Shown in pieces: positions 22,029 through 33,430 of a stretch of DNA of 64,000 bases; within the stretch, counting starts at the first letter, position 1, and each line of letters opens with the position of its first letter. The DNA comes from Gari tellinella (taxonomy: Eukaryota > Mollusca > Bivalvia > Cardiida > Psammobiidae). The translations under genes and the position numbers were made by a program. Location: the NCBI GenBank assembly GCA_922989275.2, contig OV277859.1:36437501-36501500 (forward strand). Reading direction: 5' to 3'. Below the pieces are notes generated by a model. That model was not told the origin of the DNA and did not search any database. It saw nothing but the letters and a program-made list of their open reading frames with translations.

Positions 22029-22150
22029 ATCCCATTCCCCCATAAATACACCTTTTTACGCCTTTAATTTATCCCTAGACTGAAGGAAACAGATGCGGAT
22101 GGTAGCTTAAAGCTGGCTTAAAGGTGCATTCTGCTTTAAAAATTGAAAAT
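22029..22150 (+). mobile_element. family B MITE, internally deleted
   Basis: CCCATTCCCCCATAAATAC, TTTATCCCTAGACTGAAG and GATGGTAGCTTAAAGC are present; the second half is missing. Confidence 0.55.
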
Positions 22151-22183
22151 TATGAAGTCATGATTGTCGTGTGAATCTTTTTA

Positions 22184-22300
22184 TTAGCTCACCTGAGCCA
22201 AAGGCTCAAGGTGAGCTATTGGGATGGCCCTGTGTTTGTCGTCCGCTGTTGTCCGTCGTCGTTAACAATTGCTTCAAATGACATCTCCTCTGCACAGTCT
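22184..22300 (+). mobile_element. family A element, 5' end only
   Basis: TTAGCTCACCTGAGCC hairpin, TATTGGGATGGCCCTGTG and AACAATTGCTTCAAATGAC as in the complete copies, then divergence. Confidence 0.7.
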
Positions 22301-22622
22301 GATACAAGTCTACAATCTTTTCATGGGAATTTTTTCCTACCATCTATCATTAGAAAGCTATAATTTAAGGCCAGGTAAATGTGAAGACTCATATATTAAC
22401 TCTTTGAACTCTAAGTAAAGGTTTGTCTGTAATAATTGTTGTCAGCTTGTTTTAAAAACAAGATTTTCAAAAAAATTATTTTCAAAATACCAGTAGGGTT
22501 AGAGTTTAGAGATACTGAATTACTTGGTGCCTTATCTTGATTGAAGCTCTGTGCGAAGGTTGTCAGGGACTCAGGGTATAGTTAAGCAACCTTGCAAAAG
22601 AATAAAAATACTTGGGCTGTAT
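22301..22622. other. no recognisable content
   Basis: Unassigned sequence between the truncated A copy and the first O element. Confidence 0.3.
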
Positions 22623-23674
22623 TTAAGGCCTTTCGCTCACGGAAGTCGGTCTTGCGGGCGAGGGGATATGCGTCTTGACGACATAGACCTTTTTCGTACG
22701 TGCTTATACTAGAAAATTTATATAAAGGAAATGTTGATACGATTGGGTATAATCCTTCATAGCGCAATCAGTAGAGTGATTGACTAGCAATCTAAAGGTC
22801 ATAGGTTCGAGACCCATCCGATCCAAATATTTTTTTTTTAAGTGTCCGATTTATTGACTGGTCAATCCATAACGCAGTAATCAAGGGACATGTTATGTTT
22901 AGTCTTTGTTGATTAGAACTAGTGATGTTTACGGTCCAATTATATGTCCACTTACCTGTACGTTTTAGTTTAATGACTTGCAAGTCAATTAAATCGGCAT
23001 ACATGTACACGATTTGATCGAACTATAAAGCCACACATTGAAGCTTATCAATACGCTAAACTTTTCAAGATCGATATGGCCCATTATAATTATGTTAAAA
23101 CAATATAATAAACCTTGTATGCAAGTCCATGAATAAATAATAATGCATTTTAATGACAAAGTTTTAATTCTAAGGTAGGTAACTGTATCTAAACAACAAA
23201 TATCCGACATTTTAATAAGAAAATATGTTATTACAACAAATCCTGACCGTAATATTTTCTAATTTTTTCAGACTGACTAGTTCATCAACCATATATTTGA
23301 ATAAAATGAAAACAAATATACATTGAATGAGTCAGTTTTTTGTAATTCAATTTTTTAGCATTTTGCAAAATTTAAATAGCTGATAACATCTTTCTGAACA
23401 CCTTTATTCAAAAATTTATGTTTTTAGCTTTTCTTGTAATGACTGTTGTGGACTACTTATTGGGCGAGACTTATAGTCATTCGCTTTATTCATTTTTGAG
23501 AAAAATAAAATCATCAAAATTCAAGGTTTTTGTCAGAAAAAGAGACCTTAAAGACAAACCACACGATAATTTTGCTTATATTTACACACATTGTTTCTTA
23601 GGCTATTATCATTCTTCATGAAAAGTTTCATAACACCTTGTATGGAAACTAAGCGCACATGCGAAGTACCTTAA
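22623..23674 (+). mobile_element. family O element with an internal tRNA-like unit, copy 1
   Basis: TTAAGGCCTTTCGC at the left and GCGAAGTACCTTAA at the right with TTAA at both limits. It shares GTGCTTATAGTAGAAAATTT-like sequence, the tRNA-like unit, a T-run and CATAACGCAGTAATCAA with the copy at 31.6 kb. 1,052 bp, no ORF of note. Confidence 0.7.
22752..22825 (+). tRNA. tRNA-like sequence in O copy 1 (not a working tRNA)
   Basis: Box A TAGCGCAATCAGTAGAGTG and box B GGTTCGAGACC, loop with AGC/GCA, followed by a nine-T run suited to Pol III termination. The acceptor strands do not pair. Confidence 0.5.
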
Positions 23675-23689
23675 GGAATATATTAGATT

Positions 23690-23805
23690 TTCATGTAGAA
23701 AAGAAGTAATGCAGAAAGCTCCCTTACTTCTGTCATACAGCTTTCTGGGCATCTTTATTGACTGGTTGCTACACACAAGTTTGACTGCACCTACAAATTA
23801 GCAAA
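23690..23805. mobile_element. family H MITE, right part
   Basis: AGTAATGCAGAAAGCTCCC core arm, GACTGGTTGCTACACAC and end AAGTTTGACTG. Left end missing. The right end is duplicated, degenerate, at 23826-23858. Confidence 0.5.
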
Positions 23806-23929
23806 ACTAAATGGGAACCATCCTGCTTCATTGACTGGTTGCTAAACACAGGTTGAACTGCACCTCCAAATTAGTATAACCTCATGGGAACCAGTCTACT
23901 GGTATACTGCAACCCACTTAATGCTTTCA

Positions 23930-24128
23930 TACAGTCAAACTTGTGTCAAACAATAGTTACTATTCTGTAAAAGATAAAGTATGGCAATTCCGAAAAACAG
24001 GTGATTGCTTAATACTAGACAAAAGTAAAGCAAAAAGCTCCTAATTGCTTTCTGGTTAGTTTTGATCCTATTGAAGGCTTCTAAATTAATTTCATTTGAG
24101 TGGTTTGTTGTTTAACACAAGTTTGACT
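23930..24128 (+). mobile_element. family H MITE
   Basis: TACAGTCAAACTTGTGT and ACACAAGTTTGACT are inverted ends. The core AAAAGTAAAGCAAAAAGCTCC is partly decayed. Confidence 0.7.
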
Positions 24129-24176
24129 CCACATTTTGACACAAAATTACATGAATATCCAACCAACTTCATATAC

Positions 24177-24425
24177 CAGGGCTGCCATAAGTTGATAATA
24201 AAAATCCTAAGATTTCAAATTTTCAGATGCAATTTTACTAATCGTACCATTACCCCATAGTCAGTTTCTTGTTTTTAAGACACATGACTGCTTAAAACAG
24301 GTTGAAAGTAAAGCAGAATGTGCCAAGGCGCATTCTGCTTTTATACTTTCAGCCTGTTTTAAGCTACCATCTGCTAGGATAAAAATCCGAAGACTTAAGA
24401 AAAATCCGGAGAAATGGCAGCCCTG
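24177..24425 (+). mobile_element. family I MITE, 6-bp TSD ATATAC
   Basis: CAGGGCTGCCATAAGTTG to AAATGGCAGCCCTG, with ATATAC outside both ends (24171-24176, 24426-24431). Its centre is a B-type segment: CCATTACCCCATAG, AAACAGGTTGAAAGTAAAG and complement. So B sequence sits inside hAT-like ends. Confidence 0.9.
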
Positions 24426-24710
24426 ATATACATGTAAATGTAAGTCATTACTTATGGCTTTAATCTTAGAAAATAAACAGCCCTTGTGGGACAAATTTTG
24501 TCTAATATTAGACACCTAATGCATTTCATCTCAGTCTTGGTATTCATTGTTTGCATGTCCTAGTGCATTAATAGTGTTCTATATGGTAAGGATTGAAGGC
24601 TAAAACACTTCAAAGGATAGTATGGCCACCCTCTTGACTCCACTTAACTGCCTAAGTGTATTGCTGATTTCCCATGAGTGTTTTCCAATCCTAGTTTTTG
24701 GGACGTTCAT

Positions 24711-24930
24711 CAGGGCTGCCATTTCTCGGGATTTTTCCTAAATCTCCGGATTTTTTCACAGTACATGGTAGCTTAAAGCAGGCTGAAAGTAAAGCAGAAT
24801 GCTTTAAGTAGTCGCATGTCAACGAAACAAGAAAAAGGCTATGGGGTAAAGGCACGATTCGTAAAACCGCACTTGAAAAATGCAAATTTGGAAATCTTAG
24901 GATTTTTCATGTCAACTTATGGCAGCCCTG
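24711..24930 (-). mobile_element. family I MITE, 6-bp TSD GTTCAT
   Basis: CAGGGCTGCCATTTCTC to CTTATGGCAGCCCTG, with GTTCAT at 24705-24710 and 24931-24936. Same B-derived centre, one core arm shortened. Confidence 0.92.
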
Positions 24931-25249
24931 GTTCATACAGTCAGTGCCATGCTGGAATTCATGTAACAGAGTTTTCATTTACTGAATTAGGAAAAAACTC
25001 TGAGATTAACCATTGCAATTATAGGATATGGGGGACATGATACGTGTGGCAAGAGACATCTAATACCGATTAAGGTAATATACAATATTTCTTTATCATT
25101 CATGATTGAATAACGATGTTTACCCTTTTCCAGATACTTGTAGATTGTTTTAAACCATTAATAAATGTGACCTTTTATGCCTTTGATTTATTCCATCACG
25201 GAAGAAAATACATGTAGGTCAATTTTTTTACAATCTTGAATATATGTAC

Positions 25250-26741
25250 TAGTGCTGAAACGGTTACCAGAAATTTGTAACCGGTTAATCGTTGCTCGTA
25301 ACCGGGGTTAACCAGTTAATCGTAACTTGAATATGCCGAGTTGCTGACTGACACCATAGGTCCCTATGACTGACACAGCATTAGTCAGTAAGGTTCGGAA
25401 GTTACATGTGTACACGGTAACGTTCAACTGTTTTACCTATACATGTAAACATTTACATATTTGGAGACCGTTTGTGTGTAATAAAGTCTTGATGCCAAAG
25501 AATTGTCAAATTATTTTACCATGCATACCGACGTAGGTCCATAATAAATTGCAAAGAGAAAAGAAGTATTGATCTTATAAAATACACTTACATGTATACT
25601 GCATGAATCTGTTGATCAATAAATCGTTTAAAAGGGCCGCTATTCGAGATCTTCTCTAAAAGACACGAAATAATTGTGCGCGGCCAAATATTAAGACTAA
25701 TCCCGCATTGTGTTATAGATAATTAATTGACCCCATGCTTGTCTTATTTTAAACCTGGGCAAAATATGAGACGATCCGATTGAAGCATAGATTAGCTAAC
25801 TGGGTTTTATTACTTTATCGTTTTTGATTGGATGTTCTAAAAATATATTTGAAATTGACATGCAGATATTCCTGGAAATTCCCTACATGAATGTCATATA
25901 TAGCTACTAAGGTAGAACTCAAAAGCAAACCGAATATTTCGAGGTCAGAAGGTTAGTAAGCGTGTCAAGTTCAACTGTCAAAGTAGCGAAGGAAACGTAA
26001 TTTCGAAGACAAGTTTGTTGTAAATTATAACTGTTCAATCGGCATTTATGTAAAGACAGGTGAAAAAGGGGTTCTTTAACTCAACTTAACCCTTTACTTT
26101 ATAGAAACGCCTTTTAGCACATTCTGTTTAATCCTCCGCGGAAGAAAACAATTCCAGTCTATACAGTCATGAAAATGTATCAGAAGAAATACTTTCTTAA
26201 TTCTAGTAGGTAGTAACTTAAAGCAGGCTGAAAGTATTAAGCAGAATGCGCCTTAGGGCGCATTCTGCTTTACTTTCAACCTGCTTTAATTAGTCGCCTA
26301 TTTTCAAATCTAGAAACAGGCTATAGGGTAAAGGGTTAAAATGACACAATGCAGCAAGTATTCAGTGTTGAAAACACTTGAAACGTATATTGAATTGTGC
26401 AAATGAAACACTTAAATTTGTTTATCGGCATCGTGTTGTGTATTGACTATTTAGCTCCGTGTACACGTTTACTAAAATCAGGAAACGCCCAACCCTTATC
26501 AGTCAACACGGATATTTCTATATGCTACTGTATTTCAAAACTTAAATATTATGTATATCTTAAGAGTAAATGACTTCAATAGAACGGAAATCATATCTGA
26601 AGGCTGTAGCTCCTGACAAATTGGGCTTAATTCACTTTTGTTATACAAAATGGCTTCCGAGTAACCGGTTACCGACTTTGTAACCGGTTAATTGGCAGTT
26701 CATAACCGTTAACGGTTACCCGGGTAATCGTTTCAGCACTA
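25250..26741 (+). mobile_element. non-autonomous hAT element R, 8-bp TSD
   Basis: TAGTGCTGAAACGGTTACC at the left and GGTAATCGTTTCAGCACTA at the right, with ATATGTAC at 25242-25249 and 26742-26749. Both subterminal regions are studded with TAACCGGTTA-type motifs, as expected for transposase-binding repeats. No transposase ORF. Contains a B copy at 26086-26338. Confidence 0.92.
26086..26338 (+). mobile_element. family B MITE nested in R
   Basis: TTAACCCTTTACTTTATAG to GGGTAAAGGGTTAA, with TTAA both sides. The core arms are near perfect around GCGCCTTAGGGCGC. Confidence 0.9.
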
Positions 26742-26885
26742 ATATGTACCATAAGAAATATTTTCTTCATCCTATCAGATGCTACTGAATTTAAGTAAAG
26801 CTGGTTTTGCCTAACTGCTTTACTTTTAACATGCTTTAAGCAGTCAGTCTTCAAAACTAGAAACAGGCTACTGGGTAATGGGTAT

Positions 26886-27345
26886 GAATGACAATGTAAT
26901 AAAGACAGCTAGTGCATGCAAATGAAACAAAAGAACGGTATTAAAGTTCTTATTTTCTGCTTTCATTCCATTTTGGCCTAACGTCACACTAGCCAAATGC
27001 TGTTTTCAATGTCATTATTTGTTGTTGGAAAAATTAATGTATTAATTGTACAACAAATATGATTGGTCAAATGTCCAGCAATTTACAGCGGGGAGTGAGA
27101 TATTAACCAATCATCAAAAATTAATGTTTCTCTTCGGCAATGTGATGCAGTGTGAATCGGATGTTATCTAAGAGGGCTGAGGTAAAACAGTGGCAAATAA
27201 GCAGCGCAAAAAAGGCTGCACCAGAAAATGCAAACATCGGCACTGCCTGACTGTCAGTCTATAACCACTGGTCGTAGGAGGCCCCTGTATTTTGGTTTAT
27301 AGAACTGAGACCGCAATGAATACAGTTTCTTTTACCTGAACTATT
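26886..27345. other. no recognisable content
   Basis: Unassigned stretch between the split B copy and the J remnant. Confidence 0.3.
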
Positions 27346-27504
27346 TTATTGGCTTATAAAGTATGGAAAAGTTTCCCCATCATAGAACTTGTAAGAAACA
27401 TTGCAGATCCTGATCAATCAATGCTAATTAAGGAGCTGTCTAATCTGTGTCCACACTATTTTTCCAAGTGTGTCAGTATTCCCTTATAGCAGGAGAAGGG
27501 TTAA
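27346..27504 (-). mobile_element. family J MITE, partial
   Basis: GATCCTGATCAATCA, GGAGCTGTCTAATCTG and the terminus GCAGGAGAAGGGTTAA. Confidence 0.5.
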
Positions 27505-27517
27505 AGAGCTTGCTTGT

Positions 27518-27880
27518 TTGTTTTTGATTTTAGGTCACTTTCAACAGTATTTCAGTCATATCGCATCATCCAGCTAATTGCAGGTGGAGGGAGACCTCAG
27601 AAGTCCTTTATGCACTATTTCAGGCACAAACGGCAACATGGTAGAACTACCGACTAAAGAGACTCGCAACCAGATTTAGCATTAAAAATAGTATTTTGTA
27701 ATTATTTGTCAAACGCTTATATAAATGGGTAAGAATTAGTTTAGGATAAGAAATTCTGTTTAAAAATGCATTTCAATAAAAAAAAAAATTGAGCTGTGGT
27801 GGGATTCGAACCCGGGACTCGGTATGCGGGGACAGTGAGCAAAATAAGACAACCACTTAGCCCACTGGGCCGTCGGACTA
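27518..27880 (-). mobile_element. tRNA-derived SINE, second type
   Basis: Read on the minus strand: a tRNA-like head (27878-27790) with a serine/leucine-like D region GTGGGCTAAGTGGTTG, a long variable region and box B GGTTCGAATCCC; a T-run; a body with GGTAGTTCTACCATG; then GATATGACTGAAATACTGTTG and an A-rich CAAAAACAAACAAG tail. From memory such a 3' end is common in molluscan SINEs; a repeat-library match would settle it. The reversed tail mimics a splice acceptor on the plus strand. Confidence 0.7.
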
Positions 27881-28848
27881 TTCATACATCTGTGATAGAA
27901 TTAGGTATTTCAGTGTATAGCAATGGAGAGTACATAATTTGGCTCGGGTTTATGTCTGAGCCTGTAATCAATTTCTGTAGCCTCTTTCGATGCAACGGAT
28001 AAAGCGATGGCAAATATCTAAAAATCTAAGATTTGAAGACTTTTCTAGAGGGTATTTTTAGACTGATCATATTTTTGATAATGCCAGATGCACAATAATG
28101 CTACACATTTGGTTTTTATTTAAGTTTTTCTTTTATTTTTTGCTAATACACCATCTGGTTGCAAGTCGCATTAAGAAATGCCTCTATGAATTCTGGTAAC
28201 TTTTTTGTCTTGCTATGACGAAGGAGTACATGTGAAAACTAAGGCGTAAGGTTTTGCTTGTCCGTCATTGTTGACATTAAACTTTGGATTTAGCCCAATA
28301 TTAAGGTTTTTGTTTTAGCCCTAATGCAAAAAATTTGCTAGAGTAACCGGTTAAACCTGATCATATCAAGTCTAAATGTGTGGACTGATGGGCAAAGTGG
28401 GGACAGAAACATTGGATATTTGACATTTGGAAATAGTTTATTTTAGCTGATAGGGTTGAAAAATGATGTTAAATCTTTTACAAAAATATAGTTATTGTTT
28501 TCAAAATTACTGTTTGAAAACATTTCCATAGTTTAATGTCTTTCAAACACAGATATTAATATCAAACAGCTTGAGTCCTGAGTCTGATTAGTACTTACAT
28601 TTTAATCATGATCCAAAATGATTTGCAAATGCCAAGCAGGCACATTATTTAATCTTTGCAGCTAAAACAGATATGTTCTTCATTTACTGTATTTGAAAAA
28701 AAAAAGTGATTTAAATACATTTACTGGATATGGAGGATTTGATTCATATGGCAAGAGACATGCAATATATAGATTAAGGTATTCTTTGCCATGGTCTATA
28801 TTCATGATTGGATAATGATGCTTACCCCGTCTTTAACAAGTAGTTGCT
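27881..28848. other. no recognisable content
   Basis: Nearly 1 kb of AT-rich sequence with no repeat, RNA or coding signal that I can support. Confidence 0.35.
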
Positions 28849-29099
28849 TTAACCCACTACCTCATAGCCTGTTTCTAGTTTTAAAGACAGGTGAACACTT
28901 AAAGCTGGCTGAGAGTGATGCAGAATGTGCCTTAAGGCACATTCTGCTTTACTTTCAGCCTGCTTTAAGCTTCTATCTGCTAGATTATGGAAAACATTCT
29001 TATGATAAATATCCATAACTGTATAAATTGGAACTATTTTCTTAGATGGAGGAATAAATTAAAGGCATAAAAAGGTGTATATATGGGGTAATGGGTTAA
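28849..29099 (-). mobile_element. family B MITE
   Basis: TTAACCCACTACCTCATAGCC to TATGGGGTAATGGGTTAA, TTAA on both sides, 251 bp. Confidence 0.9.
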
Positions 29100-29561
29100 G
29101 TTGCAGAAAGGATTTCAGAAATATGCTGTTGTGCAAATGGATAACATTTACAGCGAGACTAAAACATAATTTCTGCATTAAATTGGTCCATACAGTTTCA
29201 TTCTCTTTGTATTATTTCCAGTCAGTTAATTCACTATAAGACTCAGAGCTCCAGATAAAAAGGTGTTCTTTGGTTCTTTAATTTTGTTCAAAAATAAATT
29301 CCAACATTTTTTTCCTTTTCGTCTCAAAAAATAACATAATTATAGAACGTGACTATTTAATGGATTGTCCTGTTTAGTTTAGTTTGATTTATACCTATAT
29401 ACTAGTCACTAATTAGTTTTAGCATTGGAAATATTTCCCTTGTGTCTAAAAATGTTTCATAAGCATATTTTTTGTTTTGATAAAACCTTTTAACTCCTCT
29501 GCATAATGCCCACATATCAATATAATCATATTCATTCATGGTGTGGAATATAGCTGGCATT
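29100..29561. other. no recognisable content
   Basis: A fragment AGAGCTCCAGATAAAAAGG (about 29245) looks like a lone E-type end. Confidence 0.35.
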
Positions 29562-29740
29562 TTAACCCATTACTCCTATAAGCAACAGAATGAGAAACAG
29601 GCAATGGAGTATAAGGTTATATCAAAATGAAAGTTAAGTAGAAAAATTCTGTACTAATGCATTAAATGCTGTAATTTTAACTTGCTTTTAGTGATCACTC
29701 AAGGCTTTAAACAGTACCAGGTTTTTGAGTAAAGGGTTAA
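29562..29740. mobile_element. family B MITE, degenerate
   Basis: TTAACCCATTACTCC to GAGTAAAGGGTTAA; core largely decayed. Its right TTAA is the left TTAA of the next copy. Confidence 0.65.
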
Positions 29741-30748
29741 CCCTTTACCCAATAACCTATTTATTAGCTCACCTGAGCCATAGGCTCAAGGTGAGCTATT
29801 GGGATGGCCCTGTGTCCGGCGTCCGGCGTCGTGCGTCGTCGTTAACAATTGCTTCAAATGACATCTCCTCATATACCGCTTGACAGATTTCAACCAAACT
29901 TTACAGAAATGTTCCTTGGGTCAAGCTCTTTCAAATTTGTTCAAAGAATTAAAAACAATGCAGAACTCTGGTTGCCATGGCAACCAAAGTGAAAAAATAA
30001 GGAAATCTTTAAAAATCTTCTTGTCAGAAACTGCAAGAGCCAGAGCTTAGATATTTGGCACACAACATCATCTATAGGTCCTCTATCAAGTTTGTTCAAA
30101 TTATGTCCCTAGGGTCAAAATTGGCCCCGCCCCGGGGGTCACAGTTTTACATAGAGTTATATAGTGAAATTTTCAAACGTCTTCTTCTCTGAAACTAATA
30201 CGGTCAGAGCTTTGATATTCATCATGGTGACACTTCTAGATGTCCTTTACGTATTTTGTTCAAATGGTTCCAGTCTGTTGCATAAGTAGGTCACATGAGC
30301 TAAAAAAAAAAAATTCAATGGAAACTTAAAAAAATCTTTTTGTCTAAAACCCTAGTACCCTGATCTTAGATATTTGGCACATAGCATCATCTACAGGTCC
30401 TCTTTCAAGATTGTTCAAATTATGCCAATCAAGTAAAAAATGACTCTGTCCTGGACATAAATCTTTTTCTCCATTTTGTCAGTTATTCTCAGGTGAGCGA
30501 AATATGCCCCATGGGGCTCTTGTAATATTAAAGACAGGTGATCACTTTAAGCAGGTTGAAAGTAAAGCAGAATGTGCCTTAAGGCACATTCTGCTTTACT
30601 TTCAGCCTGCTTTAAACTACCATCTTTTAGGCTATATAAAAATATTTGTTATGGTAATTGTTCATGAGGGTATAAATTGGAGCTATTTTCTTCAGCGGAG
30701 GAATAAATTAGATGCGCTAAAAGTCGCTTCTATGGGGTAAAGGGTTAA
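29737..30748 (-). mobile_element. family B MITE split by an A element
   Basis: TTAACCCTTTACCC begins it, the A element occupies 29764-30523, and the B sequence resumes AAAGACAGGTGATCAC and ends TATGGGGTAAAGGGTTAA. The core arms GCAGGTTGAAAGTAAAGCAG and complement are perfect. Confidence 0.88.
29764..30523 (+). mobile_element. family A element, complete
   Basis: TTAGCTCACCTGAGCC to CCCCATGGGGCTCTTGT. It splits a B MITE, so its limits are well defined. 760 bp, one internal unit. Confidence 0.88.
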
Positions 30749-31183
30749 GACAGGTGACACTTTAAGCAAGTTTTTTTTTTTAACGAGACATTGTCATTTA
30801 TACATATTTTTTATATTAGTATTTCCCCAAAACTTCTGTTGAAATACAAAAAAATTCTGAGTGTCAAACAGTTTTGATTTGGATGAGATACAGAGATCTG
30901 AACGGTTTTAAAAAATTAATCAATACAGGCTAAAGATTTAGAATCTCCTTGTTTGTTGTCTGGTTAAAGACCATCCTGGATGTGAAATTAAATAAGAAAA
31001 ATGAAAAGTTTGGCGACACAAAAATAACTAGGAATATCAATATGTAAATACCTCCTCCAGATTCAGGTATTAGGCTATTAACTGCTGACGATAACAAATC
31101 TGTTGAATATTCATGAAGATTTTCTTGTTAGTCTTAGTGCTTCTGAGAGTTGATTTGTCAGATTGACAAGCCCTCTTGAGTGT
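30749..31183. other. no recognisable content
   Basis: A start ACAGGTGACACTTTAAGCAAG followed by a T-run hints at a lost G copy. Otherwise unassigned. Confidence 0.3.
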
Positions 31184-31397
31184 TACAGTCAAAATCGTAT
31201 AAAATGACCGTTCATTTAGGATACATGAATATGTTTATTAAAGATAGATGAATGCTTTAATGCAGGATAAAAAATAATTCAGAAAGCTCCTAAAGGAGCT
31301 TTCTGCATAATATTTTCTATCCTGCATTAAGTAATTGATTGTACTACGGATTTTAAACGGGTCTTACTGAATGGTTGCTTACTATAAGTTTGACTGT
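31184..31397 (+). mobile_element. family H MITE, TA target
   Basis: TACAGTCAAAATCG to AAGTTTGACTGT. The core arms CAGAAAGCTCCTAAAGGAG and flanks form a palindrome of about 85 bp with few mismatches. Confidence 0.75.
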
Positions 31398-31554
31398 GCA
31401 AATGAAAAAGAAACATAATTTGATGTAACTCAGTGTGATCCATAATTCTGTAACTATTAGAGTGATAGTGGTGAATATTTACATTTTCCAAACAATTACA
31501 ATGTAGATCCAATATAGAGTAATGAGAGCCCAAACTGCACTTGAATTGTATTTC

Positions 31555-32585
31555 TTAAGGTGGTTCGACAGCGGGCGGCCCGCATCTCGAGTTCCGGAAA
31601 TGCTGATGACTTTCACCTGATCTTTGCGCACGTGCTTATAGTAGAAAATTTAGATAAAGAAAAGTTTGGTCTGCTTCAGTGTCGTCTCTGTTAGCGCAGT
31701 TGATACGGTGATTGACTTGCAATCCATAGGTTCTAGGTTCGATTCCCACTCGCTTCAAAACTTTTTTTTTTTAACAAATTGTCCGATTTTAGTGACTAGT
31801 CAATTCATAACGCAGTGATCAAAGGAATGAATAATATCAGATGCAAGTATAGTCAAGTGACAGCTAAATTTGTGAGGATTTATAGCCTATATAACAGATG
31901 GCAGCTTTACACAGGACAAAAGTAATGCTAAAAGATAGATCCTAAAGGAGCTTTTATGCATTACTTTTGTTATGCATTAAGCAGTCACTTGCCTTTAAAG
32001 ATCTGCAGGCTACCGTATTCAATGGTCCCTTATTACAGGTTTGACTTATGGTATTATTTAGAGCTGACGGCATTTTAATGTTGAACTCAAGCGAGGTTAC
32101 TCGTTTTGTGTTAAGATTTTGTCAGAATTTCAGGAAATCATGTATAAAATGTAAATTCTACTGTAGAGTTTCATTAAATTTTTGTGACTAGTAGAATTAA
32201 GTTATATCTATCTAATAAGAGTAAAATTAGTGTATGTTAAACAGCTAGATTTTTTGTAATTTGAGATTTTCCGAATTTGACTTTTTTAAAACATTGATAT
32301 TTCCAGAAAATATGTCATGAAATACTTTTGTTTGCCCAATATCTTATAGTCCATGTACAGTTTACTTGAATGTACAGAAATTATAGAGTTATATCATTCT
32401 ATAAAGAAAATATTCCTGTTTATTAAAAAAGGAGCTTTTCTTGACAAAAAGTCCTGTCAGAAAAAAACGGCACTGTAACTTTTTTTTATTTTAACGATTT
32501 TTCACTCTCCATATGGTATATTACAATTTAATCAAGGTTTCAAAGAATTCTGACACAGAATAAGCTGACCCGCGAACCACCTTAA
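31555..32585 (+). mobile_element. family O element with an internal tRNA-like unit, copy 2
   Basis: TTAAGGTGGTTCG at the left and CGAACCACCTTAA at the right are perfectly inverted, TTAA both sides, 1,031 bp. The tRNA-like unit lies about 130 bp from the left end, as in copy 1. A decayed H core lies at about 31898-31995. Confidence 0.82.
31685..31757 (+). tRNA. tRNA-like sequence in O copy 2 (not a working tRNA)
   Basis: Box A TTAGCGCAGTTGATACGG, a seven-base loop CTTGCAA with a TGC triplet, box B GGTTCGATTCC, then a ten-T run. The anticodon stem mostly pairs; the acceptor stem does not. Confidence 0.55.
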
Positions 32586-32645
32586 GATAAAGATTTTAGT
32601 TGAATTTAAAAATTTGAGCAATGACAAGTTTGAAGCAGCTGTTAC

Positions 32646-32897
32646 TTAACCCATTACCCTATAAATACGCCTTTTAACACCTTTAATTAATTCCTCTACT
32701 AAAGAAAAATAGTTTCAATTTATACTGTCACAAATAAAAATCGTAAGAAATATTTCTATATCCTAGCAGATAATAGCTTAAAGCAGGCTGAAAGTAAAGC
32801 AGAATGCACCTTAGGGTGCATTCTGCTTTACTTTCAACCTGCTTTAAGTTCTAACATGTCTTTAAAACTAGAAACCGGCTATGGGGTAATTGGTTAA
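32646..32897 (+). mobile_element. family B MITE
   Basis: TTAACCCATTACCCTAT to TATGGGGTAATTGGTTAA, both TTAA present. Perfect core arms around GCACCTTAGGGTGC. Confidence 0.9.
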
Positions 32898-33240
32898 ACC
32901 ATTACTCCACAGATATGGTTTTAAATGCCTTTAATTTATTACTCCACAGATGAAAATATCTCCAATTCATACAATCATGTAATAGTTCAGTTCACCCATT
33001 ACCTCATAGCCTGTTTCTAGTTTCGAAACCAAGTGACCACTTAAAGCAGGTTGAAAGTAAATTAGAATGTGCCTTCATATGCATTCTGCTTTTCTTTCAG
33101 CCTGCTTTAAGCTATAATCTGCTAGGATTAAGAGAATATTTCTTATGGTACATAATTATGTACGATTGTATATAAAAGTGGAACTATTTTCTTCAGTGGT
33201 TGAATAAATTAAGGGTATAAAAAGACCTGGGGTAATAGCT
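32894..33240. mobile_element. two partial B MITEs, adjoining
   Basis: A left fragment (32894-32990: TTAAACCATTACTCC, TTTATTACTCCACAG) shares its TTAA with the copy before it. Then an opposite-strand copy (about 32992-33240) runs CACCCATTACCTCATAGCC to GACCTGGGGTAAT. Confidence 0.7.
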
Positions 33241-33293
33241 GCTAAGCTTATAGTGGACAGAGTTTTATATAAGGATATTCATCTGGAGAAGGC

Positions 33294-33430
33294 TTAACCT
33301 ATTACCCCATAAATACACCTTTTTACGCCTCTAATTTATTCCTCCACTAAAGAAAATTGTTCCATTTTATCCAGTCATGAAGAAGTATGATAAGAAATAT
33401 TTTCAGTATCCTAGCAGATGTTAGCTTAAC
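33294..33430 (+). mobile_element. family B MITE, left half, cut by F
   Basis: TTAACCTATTACCCC to GATGTTAGCTTAA. The break falls on the TTAA inside the B core (AGCTTAAAGC), where an F element is inserted. Confidence 0.8.

Larger units (their letters stand above)
25150..26885 (+). mobile_element. family B MITE split by hAT R
   Basis: The left part (25150-25249) carries TTAAACCATTAATAAATG and TTTATTCCATCACGGAAG. The right part (26742-26885) resumes with CATAAGAAATATTTTCTTC and ends CTACTGGGTAATGGGTA. Confidence 0.8.

Noticed and set aside
27536..27660. Apparent plus-strand terminal exon (good acceptor, long open frames)
   Set aside because: The pyrimidine tract plus AG is the reversed A-rich tail of a minus-strand SINE whose tRNA head lies at 27878-27790.
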